Origin: Eggerthella sp. CAG:298 | GTDB lineage: Bacteria > Actinomycetota > Coriobacteriia > Coriobacteriales > Eggerthellaceae | Length of the DNA: 8,031 nucleotides | Direction of reading: 5' to 3' | Assembly: GCA_000435675.1 (NCBI GenBank) | Contig: FR895126.1 | Span: 1 to 8,031 of the forward strand | Shown: piece after piece, positions 1-5,692 of the stretch | Numbering within the stretch: position 1 is the first letter of the stretch | Layout of the letters: each line of letters starts with the position of its first letter | Notes under the pieces: generated by a model | Seen by the model: only the letters and a program-made list of their open reading frames with translations | The model's database searches: none | Told to the model about the DNA's origin: nothing | Position numbers and translations under genes: made by a program

Positions 1-99
1 GTCTCCGCTCGGAGATTTCACTCGTAGGCGCACTGACTTCATGCGCTTTCGCGTGAGCTTCACCGGGATGCCTTCGATGTAGAGAACCTTTTCAGTCAA
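1..99 (-). CDS. N-terminal fragment of YgjP-like M48 family metallopeptidase (DUF45), cut by window edge
   Basis: A minus-strand reading frame runs off the left edge. It encodes 33 residues that begin at a TTG codon (97-99) and include LYIEGIPVKLTRKRMKSVRL followed by RVKSPSGD. This resembles the N-terminal beta-strand region of the YgjP/DUF45 metal-dependent hydrolases, where a short strand (xxIDGxPVxVxRKRxKxxxLRV) precedes the HExxH zinc-binding core. The catalytic part would lie beyond the window and cannot be checked. The frame starts 21 nt after the stop of the DUF2510 gene on the same strand, so the two could be co-transcribed. No clear Shine-Dalgarno sequence precedes the TTG; in-frame GTG (61-63) or ATG (40-42) would cut into the conserved strand, so TTG is the best choice. 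The family assignment rests on this short stretch and is moderate. Confidence 0.55.
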   Translation of the reverse strand, partial: MTEKVLYIEGIPVKLTRKRMKSVRLRVKSPSGD

Positions 100-120
100 G
101 TGAAGATAGCTGTTTGTCTG

Positions 121-591
121 TTAAGCCTGGGGCGTGTCCTTGTGCGAGATGAGCAGCAAGATACCCGATATCAGATCGACGAAGATGAGCGTACACACGC
201 CGAACGCAACGGTGTTGGCGCGCGTACCCTTGTAGATGCCCCAGCTGATGACCGTCATCGGAATCATCCAAGCGAGCGGGATGATGAGCCACGCCCACCC
301 TACGCAGGAGATGATGTTCAGGATGAAAGCGATCAGGCGCAGCACGCGGTCTTGGCTGGTCATGGGGTAGATCTGCTCAGAATCGAACACCTGATAGGAG
401 GTGTCTGAGGTGACCGGTGCGGCAGGGGTAGGCTGTGCGGTATAGGCTGCGGCCTGTGCAACCTGCGGGTCTTCCGCAGGAGATGCGGTGGGGATGGGGG
501 TATAGTTATCGGTCCACTGGGTGCCGTCCCAATAGCGGAGGCGCGAGGTGTCACCTTCAGGGTCTGGATACCAACCTGCAACTGCTGACAT
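121..591 (-). CDS. DUF2510 domain membrane protein
   Basis: This 156-residue protein opens with a DUF2510 motif at residues 5-27 (AGWYPDPEG...RYWDGTQWT), a short aromatic domain typical of actinobacterial membrane proteins whose function is not known. A Pro/Ala/Thr-rich linker follows (about 31-80). The C-terminal half is hydrophobic: a long segment at 84-118, probably two helices, and another at 127-148, ending in a short polar tail. Expected topology is a cytoplasmic DUF2510 domain tethered to the membrane by three helices, but this is inference. The ATG at 589-591 is preceded on the minus strand by AAAAGGA (602-608) with about 10 nt spacing, which supports this start. The gene is divergent from the PAP2 phosphatase gene, and a YgjP-like metallopeptidase fragment follows it on the same strand. 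No specific function can be assigned. Confidence 0.85.
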   Translation of the reverse strand: MSAVAGWYPDPEGDTSRLRYWDGTQWTDNYTPIPTASPAEDPQVAQAAAYTAQPTPAAPVTSDTSYQVFDSEQIYPMTSQDRVLRLIAFILNIISCVGWAWLIIPLAWMIPMTVISWGIYKGTRANTVAFGVCTLIFVDLISGILLLISHKDTPQA

Positions 592-763
592 GATGCATCG
601 ATCCTTTTCTTTCGAGGGAGTTCAAGGGCGCCCTACGAGCCCCTTTCGTATCTTACCTACTAGCATAGCGTATCCCTTGGCATAAAATGGCAGGGGTGAC
701 AAAAAGGTCATAGGGGCGTAACGATTCTTTCACTTCGCCCGGCAACGAGACAGGAATCTTTGC

Positions 764-1267
764 GTGGATGAACAAGCATACGAGAGGATCTCGCGTACGT
801 TTCGCGAGAATAGCAACGCCCTGTTATGGCTGCGCTTGGCAAATCGTGCGCTCACGCTTGTTGGGTATATCGCGTATCCGCTCCTGCTGGTGCTCGTTGC
901 TCTTGCGGGAGATTGGGTAGCGTTCGTGCGCTTCGTTGTGGTGCCAGCTATCGGCTTTACGGCACTGAGCGTATTCCGTCGTTACTACGATGCTCCGCGT
1001 CCCTACGAGGTGCTCGCGATCGATCCGCTCATCGAAAAGGACACGATGGGGCATTCGTTCCCTAGTCGGCATACGTTCTCGCTCATGATGATCGCCTGTT
1101 CGTGGTGCGTTTGGAACGTGTGGGTGGGCATCGCGCTCGTGGTATGCAGCTGCGCGTTCGGTGTGATACGCGTGATCGGGGGCGTTCATTTTCCCCGCGA
1201 TGTGATCGCCGGTGCGCTCTTCGCGTTCCTTTGTGCCTTCGTGGGGTATGTCCTTATCCCTTGGTAA
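764..1267 (+). CDS. PAP2-family membrane phosphatase
   Basis: The 167-residue protein carries the three signature motifs of the type 2 phosphatidic acid phosphatase family. Motif 1 is R72-X6-R79-P80, with Arg in place of the usual Lys. Motif 2 is P100-S101-R102-H103-T, where the common PSGH reads PSRH. Motif 3 is R136-X5-H142-X3-D146. H103 and H142 are the expected acid/base and nucleophile. Hydrophobic stretches at about 28-48, 52-70, 105-128 and 147-166 give a multi-pass membrane protein with the motifs at one face. Such enzymes remove phosphate from lipid phosphates (phosphatidic acid, undecaprenyl diphosphate, phosphatidylglycerol phosphate); the substrate cannot be told from sequence. 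The length is near the short end of bacterial PAP2 proteins, but all motifs are present. The start is a GTG with AGGA (752-755) 8 nt upstream. The gene is followed by an inverted repeat and then the rpoD promoter. Confidence 0.88.
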   Translation: MDEQAYERISRTFRENSNALLWLRLANRALTLVGYIAYPLLLVLVALAGDWVAFVRFVVVPAIGFTALSVFRRYYDAPRPYEVLAIDPLIEKDTMGHSFPSRHTFSLMMIACSWCVWNVWVGIALVVCSCAFGVIRVIGGVHFPRDVIAGALFAFLCAFVGYVLIPW

Positions 1268-1318
1268 AAAAGTTCGAAGGTTTCAAAAATACCCCCTTTT
1301 GAGCGGGGGAGAACTTTT
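1268..1318 (+). terminator. Nested inverted repeat / possible terminator after the PAP2 gene
   Basis: Directly after the PAP2 stop codon, AAAAGTTC (1268-1275) pairs with GAACTTTT (1311-1318). Nested inside, CCCCC (1292-1296) pairs with GGGGG (1305-1309). The inner stem with its 8-nt loop, followed by GAACTTTTAT, could act as a weak intrinsic terminator for the PAP2 gene. The T-run is short and lies a few bases from the stem, so efficiency is uncertain. The structure overlaps the -35 region of the rpoD promoter. Confidence 0.4.
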
Positions 1319-1325
1319 ATATAAT
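1299..1325 (+). promoter_or_regulatory. Candidate sigma-A-type promoter of rpoD
   Basis: A perfect TATAAT lies at 1320-1325, in an AT-rich stretch between otherwise GC-rich genes and 56 nt before the rpoD start. The best -35 match is TTGAGC at 1299-1304 with a short 15-nt spacer; TTTGAG or TTTTGA one or two bases earlier give 16 or 17 nt. Transcription would begin near 1332 and leave a leader of about 50 nt. The -10 box is convincing, the -35 is weak. Confidence 0.6.
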
Positions 1326-1381
1326 AGTTCGATGCGCTATAAAGCACACAGTTAGACTCAACGGTAACGAGAGGATCAAGT

Positions 1382-2797
1382 GTGGCTAAAACCTCTTCAA
1401 AAGCTAGTAAGAAAACTACTTTGGAAACAGAAGAAGTAGAATCTTCGAAGAAAGAGACTAAAAAAGCCAAAGCGCCCGCCAAGAAAGCAACAACGAAAAA
1501 GGCTGCCACGAAAAAGACGACGAGCAGCAAGAAGAAACAAGAAAAAGTTGCTAAAGAGCAGGTCGAAAGCAAGACAACTGAAGAAACCAAAAAGGCAGCT
1601 GCGCAAGTAGCGGCCGAAGAAATCCTCGAAGAGGAACTCGAAGAAGACTTGTTAGAAGACGATTCTATCGAGCCTGATCTTTCTAAACCAGACAAGACAA
1701 CTGAAGATGATTCCGTCGAAGCGGATGCGAGCCTTTCAGACGACGAGCTTCTTGAGGGCATTCCCCAAGAAGAGCTGAAGGCTGCCGCCGAGATCACGGT
1801 TCCTCGTGTCTCATCCAAGACCAAGACGGCGCGCACGCGCAAATACAACTCCGACAATTCCGTCGCTATGCTCACGGGCGATCCGGTGCGCATGTACCTC
1901 AAGGAGATCGGCAAGGTCTCGCTGCTCACGGCGGCCGAAGAGGTCGACCTCGCCATGAAGATCGAGGCGGGTGTCGAGGCTATGGCACAGCTCGATGCGT
2001 CGGAAGAAGAGGGCGGTGTGCCGCTCGAGCGTCGCGAACGCAGGCGCCTTTCCCGTATCGAGCAGGTAGGTCTGGATGCAAAGCAGCAGCTCATCGAAGC
2101 GAACTTACGCTTGGTGGTCTCCATCGCGAAGCGCTATGTGGGTCGTGGCATGCTGTTTCTGGACCTTATCCAGGAAGGCAACCTCGGTCTGATCCGCGCG
2201 GTCGAGAAGTTCGACTATACGAAGGGCTTCAAGTTCTCCACGTATGCTACCTGGTGGATCCGCCAGGCCATCACCCGTGCTATCGCAGACCAGGCGCGCA
2301 CCATCCGTATTCCCGTTCATATGGTCGAGACGATCAACAAGCTCGTGCGCATTCAGCGCCAGCTCCTGCAATCGCTCGGTCGCGAACCAACCCCCGAAGA
2401 GATCGCTGAAGAGATGGGCCTCACGCCCGAGCGCGTTCGTGAGATCCAGAAGATCTCGCAGGAACCGGTCAGCCTTGAAACGCCTATCGGCGAAGAGGAA
2501 GACTCGCAGCTGGGCGACTTCATCGAAGACGACGCTGCGGTCGTTCCGCCCGATGCAGCAAGCTTCTCCATGCTCCAAGAGCAGCTCGCGAAAACGCTCG
2601 AGGGCTTGGCAGAGCGCGAACGCAAGGTCATTACGCTGCGTTTCGGTCTTGAAGACGGCCATCCGCGCACGCTCGAAGAAGTGGGCCGTGAATTCGGCGT
2701 CACGCGTGAGCGCATCCGCCAGATCGAGAGCAAGACGCTCGCCAAACTGCGCCATCCTTCTCGCTCCCAGAAGCTCAAGGATTATCTGGAAGATTAA
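1382..2797 (+). CDS. rpoD: Primary (housekeeping) RNA polymerase sigma factor RpoD/SigA
   Basis: This 471-residue sigma-70 protein directs RNA polymerase to housekeeping promoters. Residues 1-75 are rich in Lys, Thr and Ala, residues 78-135 are strongly acidic, and 140-155 are basic again. Region 1.2 starts at about 167 (DPVRMYLKEIG). A short variable insert (about 200-230) precedes region 2 (about 237-312), which holds the core-binding NLRLVVSIAKRY, DLIQEGNLGL and the -10-recognising TYATWWIRQAITRAI. Region 3 spans about 313-384 and includes the 3.2 finger PVSLETPIGEEEDSQLGDF. Region 4 ends the protein, with the -35-reading helix-turn-helix at about 430-459 (LEEVGREFGVTRERIRQIES). All the features of a primary rather than alternative sigma factor are present. 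The GTG start has AGAGGA (1370-1375) 6 nt upstream. The stop codon overlaps the ATG of rlmKL. The first 350 nt or so are visibly more A-rich than the rest. Confidence 0.97.
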   Translation: MAKTSSKASKKTTLETEEVESSKKETKKAKAPAKKATTKKAATKKTTSSKKKQEKVAKEQVESKTTEETKKAAAQVAAEEILEEELEEDLLEDDSIEPDLSKPDKTTEDDSVEADASLSDDELLEGIPQEELKAAAEITVPRVSSKTKTARTRKYNSDNSVAMLTGDPVRMYLKEIGKVSLLTAAEEVDLAMKIEAGVEAMAQLDASEEEGGVPLERRERRRLSRIEQVGLDAKQQLIEANLRLVVSIAKRYVGRGMLFLDLIQEGNLGLIRAVEKFDYTKGFKFSTYATWWIRQAITRAIADQARTIRIPVHMVETINKLVRIQRQLLQSLGREPTPEEIAEEMGLTPERVREIQKISQEPVSLETPIGEEEDSQLGDFIEDDAAVVPPDAASFSMLQEQLAKTLEGLAERERKVITLRFGLEDGHPRTLEEVGREFGVTRERIRQIESKTLAKLRHPSRSQKLKDYLED

Positions 2798-5115
2798 TGG
2801 ACGCCTCACTCGAGTTTTATGCGGTCTGCCCAGCTGGTTTCGAGCGGGTCGTTTCTGAAGAACTGAAGAGCCAAGGTATCAAGCGCATTCGCCCCCTTAA
2901 AGGGGGCGTTGCCTTTTTCGGCACCATCGAAGATGCGCTGCGCGCCTGCTTGTGGCTTCGCAGCGCTTCGCGTGTGCTGCTCGTGCTTGCACGCATCGGA
3001 TGTGCGAGTGCTGATGAGCTCTACGAACAGACTCGCGCGATTTCCTGGCAGGAGCATATCAGCCCCGATGCTACGATCGCGGTCTCTGCGCACGGGACGA
3101 ATCGGGAGCTGCGCAACACCCAGTTTTCCGCCATGCGCGTGAAGGATGCGATCTGCGATGAACTGCGCGCGCAAATCGGCAAGCGCCCCGAGGTTTCGAA
3201 GCACCGCCCGGATGTGCAGATCAACGTGTCGATCCATGCGAAGAAGGCTACGGTCGCGATAGATCTTGCAGGCGAGCCGCTCCACAAGCGCGGGTATCGC
3301 CAAGAAGGGGAGAACGTCCAAGCGCCGCTCAAGGAAGCCCTGGCGGCAGGAGTGCTGCTGATGAGTCCGTGGGCCCGCGTGGTCGAGGGCTTAAGGGCGG
3401 GCACGCTCGAGCCGCAGGATTGCGTTCTTATCGATCCGTTCTGTGGTGGTGGCACGCTCGTTATCGAAGGCGCCATGATGGCAGCCGATATGGCACCGGG
3501 TATCCTGCGCGATTATTGGGGTTTTTCGGGTTGGCGGCAGTTCGATCCTGAAGTGTTCGCGCGCCTGCTCGCTGAAGCGGATGCGCGTCTTGAAGCAGGC
3601 CTTGCCCGTATGCCACGCATCGTGGGAAGCGATATCGATCCGCGTGCTATCGAGATCGCTCGTGCTCAAGCAGGGCGGGTAGGCTTGGCGGGCTTCATCG
3701 ATCTTGCGGTCGCGAATTGCGCGGATATGGAAGCGACGCTTGAGGGCTTCGGAGTGGCACAGGCCACGCAAGGTTGCGTGGTGGGAAACCCTCCCTATGG
3801 CGTGCGCTTGATGGCGCGCGATCTGGATGTCTTCTACGGTGCACTCCAAAAAGGCCTCGATGCGCTTCCCGATGCTTGGACGCTCACGGTCATCACGCCC
3901 GATATCCATTTCGATGATTATATTGGTGCCACACCCTTCACGGAAAGCGCCGTGTACAACGGTGCGCTCGAGACCACCGTGCGCACCTATCAGCTTGGTC
4001 AGGCAGAGCGCAAGACGCTCTCGCTCGTTTCGCTTTCGGGTAGGGACGTGGTGGTGCCCGTGCTTTCCGATCATCCCGACCAATTCGCGGCACGCCTGCG
4101 CAAGAATGCGAAAGCGCGCAGGAAGTGGGCAGAGCAGAATCAGGTGTTCGCGTTCCGCCTCTACGATGCCGATCTTCCTGATTATGCGGTCGCGATCGAT
4201 CTGTTCCTCGCAAGCGAGGAGGTACGCACCACACACATAGAGCGTACCTTCGATGTGCCCTACCTGCTCATCTCGGAGTATCAAGCGCCAAAATCGATCG
4301 ATCCCCATAAGGCATATCGACGCTTCGAAGATGCGGTGCGCATTGCCACAGCCGTGCTCGAGATACCGCGCGATCAGGTGTTTACGCGCGTGCGCAAGCA
4401 AGCGAAGGGTGGCGGGCAATATGCGCGCGGTCGAACGCTTCCTAAGCCGGTGCTCACGCAGGAATCGGGGCTTACCTTCGAGCTCGATCTGGCAAGCTAT
4501 CTCGATGTGGGATTGTTCCTCGATCACCGCATAACGCGCCGTTTCATTGCCACGCAGGCGAAGGGCAAGGACGTGCTCAACCTCTTCGCGTACACGGGAA
4601 GCGCGAGCGTGTATGCCGCAGCTGGGGGAGCGAAGAGCGTGAGTACGGTCGACCTTTCCCAGACGTATCTCGATTGGGCGAAGCGCAATATGGTGCGCAA
4701 TGGCTTTACGGGGTCTGCGTATCGTTTCATCAAGGAAGACGTGCGCGCGTGGGTACGTGCGGAAAAGGATCCGCGCCAGGCGAAGGGCGGTCGCATTCGT
4801 CGCTACGACCTTATCTTCGTCGACCCGCCCACCTTCTCGAACTCCAAAGCGATGGGCAAGCTCACGTGGGATATCCAGCGCGATCACTTCTATCTCTTGC
4901 GTGATGTGTCGAAGCTCTTGCGCCCAGGTGGCATCATCATCTTTTCGGGGAATCTGCGCTCATTCAAGCTCGATGAAGCCGCGCTTGTCGAACAGGGGTT
5001 CACGGTGCGCGACATTACCGCGAAGACCATCCCTGAAGATTTTGCGCGCAACCCTAAGATCCATTTCTGCTATGTCCTGCAAAAGACAGATGGTCTTGCG
5101 CACAAGAGTGCTTAA
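2797..5115 (+). CDS. rlmKL: Fused 23S rRNA (G2445-N2)/(G2069-N7) methyltransferase RlmKL
   Basis: The 772-residue protein combines two SAM-dependent rRNA methyltransferases. A THUMP RNA-binding domain lies at about 45-160. The RlmL half (about 165-410) contains the SAM-binding loop D213-PFCGGGT-220, a G277-SDIDPRAIEIAR segment and the catalytic N331-PPYG motif typical of N2-guanine methylation. The RlmK half (about 480-765) contains the second SAM-binding loop LNLFAYTGSASVYAA (594-608), T617-VDLS, and V675-DPPTFSNS. The family knowledge comes from the E. coli enzyme (702 aa), which modifies G2445 and G2069 of 23S rRNA during 50S assembly; both active sites look intact here. The start codon overlaps the rpoD stop (TAATG), so translation is probably coupled, as there is no well-spaced Shine-Dalgarno sequence. 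A strong hairpin lies at codons 32-37. The exact target nucleotides in this organism are inferred by homology. Confidence 0.93.
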   Translation: MDASLEFYAVCPAGFERVVSEELKSQGIKRIRPLKGGVAFFGTIEDALRACLWLRSASRVLLVLARIGCASADELYEQTRAISWQEHISPDATIAVSAHGTNRELRNTQFSAMRVKDAICDELRAQIGKRPEVSKHRPDVQINVSIHAKKATVAIDLAGEPLHKRGYRQEGENVQAPLKEALAAGVLLMSPWARVVEGLRAGTLEPQDCVLIDPFCGGGTLVIEGAMMAADMAPGILRDYWGFSGWRQFDPEVFARLLAEADARLEAGLARMPRIVGSDIDPRAIEIARAQAGRVGLAGFIDLAVANCADMEATLEGFGVAQATQGCVVGNPPYGVRLMARDLDVFYGALQKGLDALPDAWTLTVITPDIHFDDYIGATPFTESAVYNGALETTVRTYQLGQAERKTLSLVSLSGRDVVVPVLSDHPDQFAARLRKNAKARRKWAEQNQVFAFRLYDADLPDYAVAIDLFLASEEVRTTHIERTFDVPYLLISEYQAPKSIDPHKAYRRFEDAVRIATAVLEIPRDQVFTRVRKQAKGGGQYARGRTLPKPVLTQESGLTFELDLASYLDVGLFLDHRITRRFIATQAKGKDVLNLFAYTGSASVYAAAGGAKSVSTVDLSQTYLDWAKRNMVRNGFTGSAYRFIKEDVRAWVRAEKDPRQAKGGRIRRYDLIFVDPPTFSNSKAMGKLTWDIQRDHFYLLRDVSKLLRPGGIIIFSGNLRSFKLDEAALVEQGFTVRDITAKTIPEDFARNPKIHFCYVLQKTDGLAHKSA
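2890..2908 (+). other. Terminator-like hairpin inside the 5' part of rlmKL
   Basis: CGCCCCC (2890-2896) and GGGGGCG (2902-2908) form a 7-bp all-GC stem with loop TTAAA. The sequence after it, TTGCCTTTTTC, holds a T-run starting about 5 nt from the stem. It begins about 95 nt inside the coding region. The shape resembles an intrinsic terminator, but the offset T-run makes termination uncertain. Confidence 0.4.
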
Positions 5116-5126
5116 CGTCGGGTCGC

Positions 5127-5187
5127 GTGTTAGGGGTCGGGTAATTCGACACATCTCAGATGTGTCGAATTACCCGACCCCTAACAC
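5127..5187. repeat. 61-bp palindrome with perfect 30-nt arms
   Basis: The left arm (5127-5156, beginning GTGTTAGGGGTCGGGTAATT) is perfectly complementary to the right arm (5158-5187, ending ACCCGACCCCTAACAC), with a single central C at 5157. It starts 11 nt after the rlmKL stop. There is no T-run on either side, so it is not a standard intrinsic terminator. It may be a REP/MITE-like dispersed element or an RNase III-type processing hairpin; the window holds only this copy. Confidence 0.9.
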
Positions 5188-5197
5188 TCCTAACACA
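5180..5197. repeat. Tandem 9-mer at the right edge of the palindrome
   Basis: CCTAACACT (5180-5188) is followed directly by CCTAACACA (5189-5197). The first copy contains the end of the palindrome's right arm. The second copy could pair with GTGTTAGG (5127-5134) in place of the first, giving an alternative base for the stem. Confidence 0.6.
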
Positions 5198-5259
5198 CGA
5201 TGAGTGATACCATGTTCCTACACGTTTTTCTGCGTTTGAACTGAATGAGGGGGATCTTT

Positions 5260-5604
5260 ATGGTTGAACAGATCTGTGAAAAATGCGGTGCACGTTATTC
5301 GCTCTATGCACCAGCTTGTCCGAAGTGCGGCGCGCCTTCCACGCAGCCCGCTAAGAAGCCCGGTTGTCCTCAGGCACCCGCTCCTGCGCCGAAGCCCGCG
5401 AAGGCACCTGCCGCTGCACCAAAGGAGGCTGCGGATAAACAGTTCGCAACAGCTCAGGGTGAAAAGAGCGCCACTCAGGTACCTTCAACCATCACGGTCG
5501 AGAACGTTTCTGCGTGCCCGTGTCGCAAACTTGCGGCCAATCCGCTCGCGCTCATCGGTATCGCAGCGGCGGTATTCGGTATCTTCAAGCTTCTGAAGAA
5601 GTAG
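5260..5604 (+). CDS. Small zinc-ribbon protein with C-terminal membrane helix
   Basis: The 114-residue protein starts with a zinc-ribbon: C6-X2-C9 and C20-X2-C23 (CEKCG...CPKCG), expected to bind one zinc ion. A Pro/Ala/Lys-rich low-complexity linker follows (about 30-58), then a polar segment, a C86-P-C88 pair and a hydrophobic helix at about 95-110 ending in KLLKK. This layout suggests a tail-anchored protein with the ribbon in the cytoplasm. I do not recognise a specific function; zinc-ribbon plus membrane helix proteins are common and mostly uncharacterised. The ATG at 5260 is chosen over an in-frame ATG at 5245 because the strong GAGGGGG (5247-5253) lies 6 nt before 5260 and would be inside the longer version. 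It stands between the 61-bp palindrome and a FabT-like operator, with a terminator downstream. Confidence 0.8.
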   Translation: MVEQICEKCGARYSLYAPACPKCGAPSTQPAKKPGCPQAPAPAPKPAKAPAAAPKEAADKQFATAQGEKSATQVPSTITVENVSACPCRKLAANPLALIGIAAAVFGIFKLLKK

Positions 5605-5633
5605 TTAGACTATCAAATAGTTTGACAATCTAA
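5605..5633. promoter_or_regulatory. Double FabT-like operator (two TTTGA-N3-TCAAA-like sites)
   Basis: Immediately after the zinc-ribbon stop codon, TTAGACTATCAAA (5605-5617) and TTTGACAATCTAA (5621-5633) each match TTTGA-N3-TCAAA with one mismatch. Together they form a 29-bp imperfect palindrome centred on 5619, with 11 of 14 base pairs matching. From memory, this resembles the operator class of the streptococcal MarR-type repressor FabT. A FabT-like gene lies about 1 kb downstream in the same block, which makes autoregulation plausible. Binding is inferred. Confidence 0.5.
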
Positions 5634-5650
5634 TTAAAATTCCATAGAGT
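5622..5650 (+). promoter_or_regulatory. Candidate promoter for the degV-marR-acpP-fabK block
   Basis: A perfect -35 box TTGACA (5622-5627) is separated by 17 nt from TAGAGT (5645-5650), which matches TATAAT at 4 of 6 positions. The -35 lies inside the right half of the FabT-like palindrome, so a bound repressor would block polymerase. The predicted start near 5657 falls inside the left arm of the terminator hairpin. An alternative -10, TAAAAT (5635-5640), lacks a -35 at proper spacing. Confidence 0.45.
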
Positions 5651-5651
5651 G

Positions 5652-5692
5652 AAAGACGGCGAGAGCATGCGCTCCTGCCGTCTTTTTGTTTT
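5652..5692 (+). terminator. Strong intrinsic terminator hairpin
   Basis: AAAGACGGC (5652-5660) pairs with GCCGTCTTT (5677-5685), and the enclosed GAGAGC/GCGCTC segments can extend the stem with one mismatch. The T-run TTTTTGTTTT follows at 5683-5692. This is a classic rho-independent terminator, most simply for the zinc-ribbon gene, whose stop is 47 nt upstream. It also lies between the candidate promoter and degV. Confidence 0.8.

Noticed and set aside
626..633. GGGCGCCC palindrome in the divergent intergenic region
   Set aside because: An 8-bp GC palindrome is easily expected by chance in a GC-rich genome and no second copy is present nearby.
696..724. GTGACA-N17-TAACGA as a promoter for the PAP2 gene
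   Set aside because: The -35 is fair but the -10 matches TATAAT at only two positions; no better pair was found on either strand in 592-763.
1186..2124. Minus-strand open frame of 312 codons opposite rpoD
   Set aside because: The Ser/Leu/Phe-rich translation is the mirror of Lys/Glu-rich sense codons in rpoD; no family features.
3391..4887. Long minus-strand open frame (498 codons) opposite rlmKL
   Set aside because: It lies fully antisense to a clearly recognised gene, its translation is Arg/His/Ile-rich without a recognisable domain, and long antisense frames are expected opposite GC-rich codon usage.
5127..5197. CRISPR array or phage attachment site at the palindrome
   Set aside because: There is one palindrome and one short tandem 9-mer, no spaced repeat units, and no tRNA, integrase or cas gene in the window.
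5245..5259. Earlier in-frame ATG for the zinc-ribbon protein
   Set aside because: The strong GAGGGGG ribosome site lies inside this extension and is spaced correctly for the ATG at 5260.
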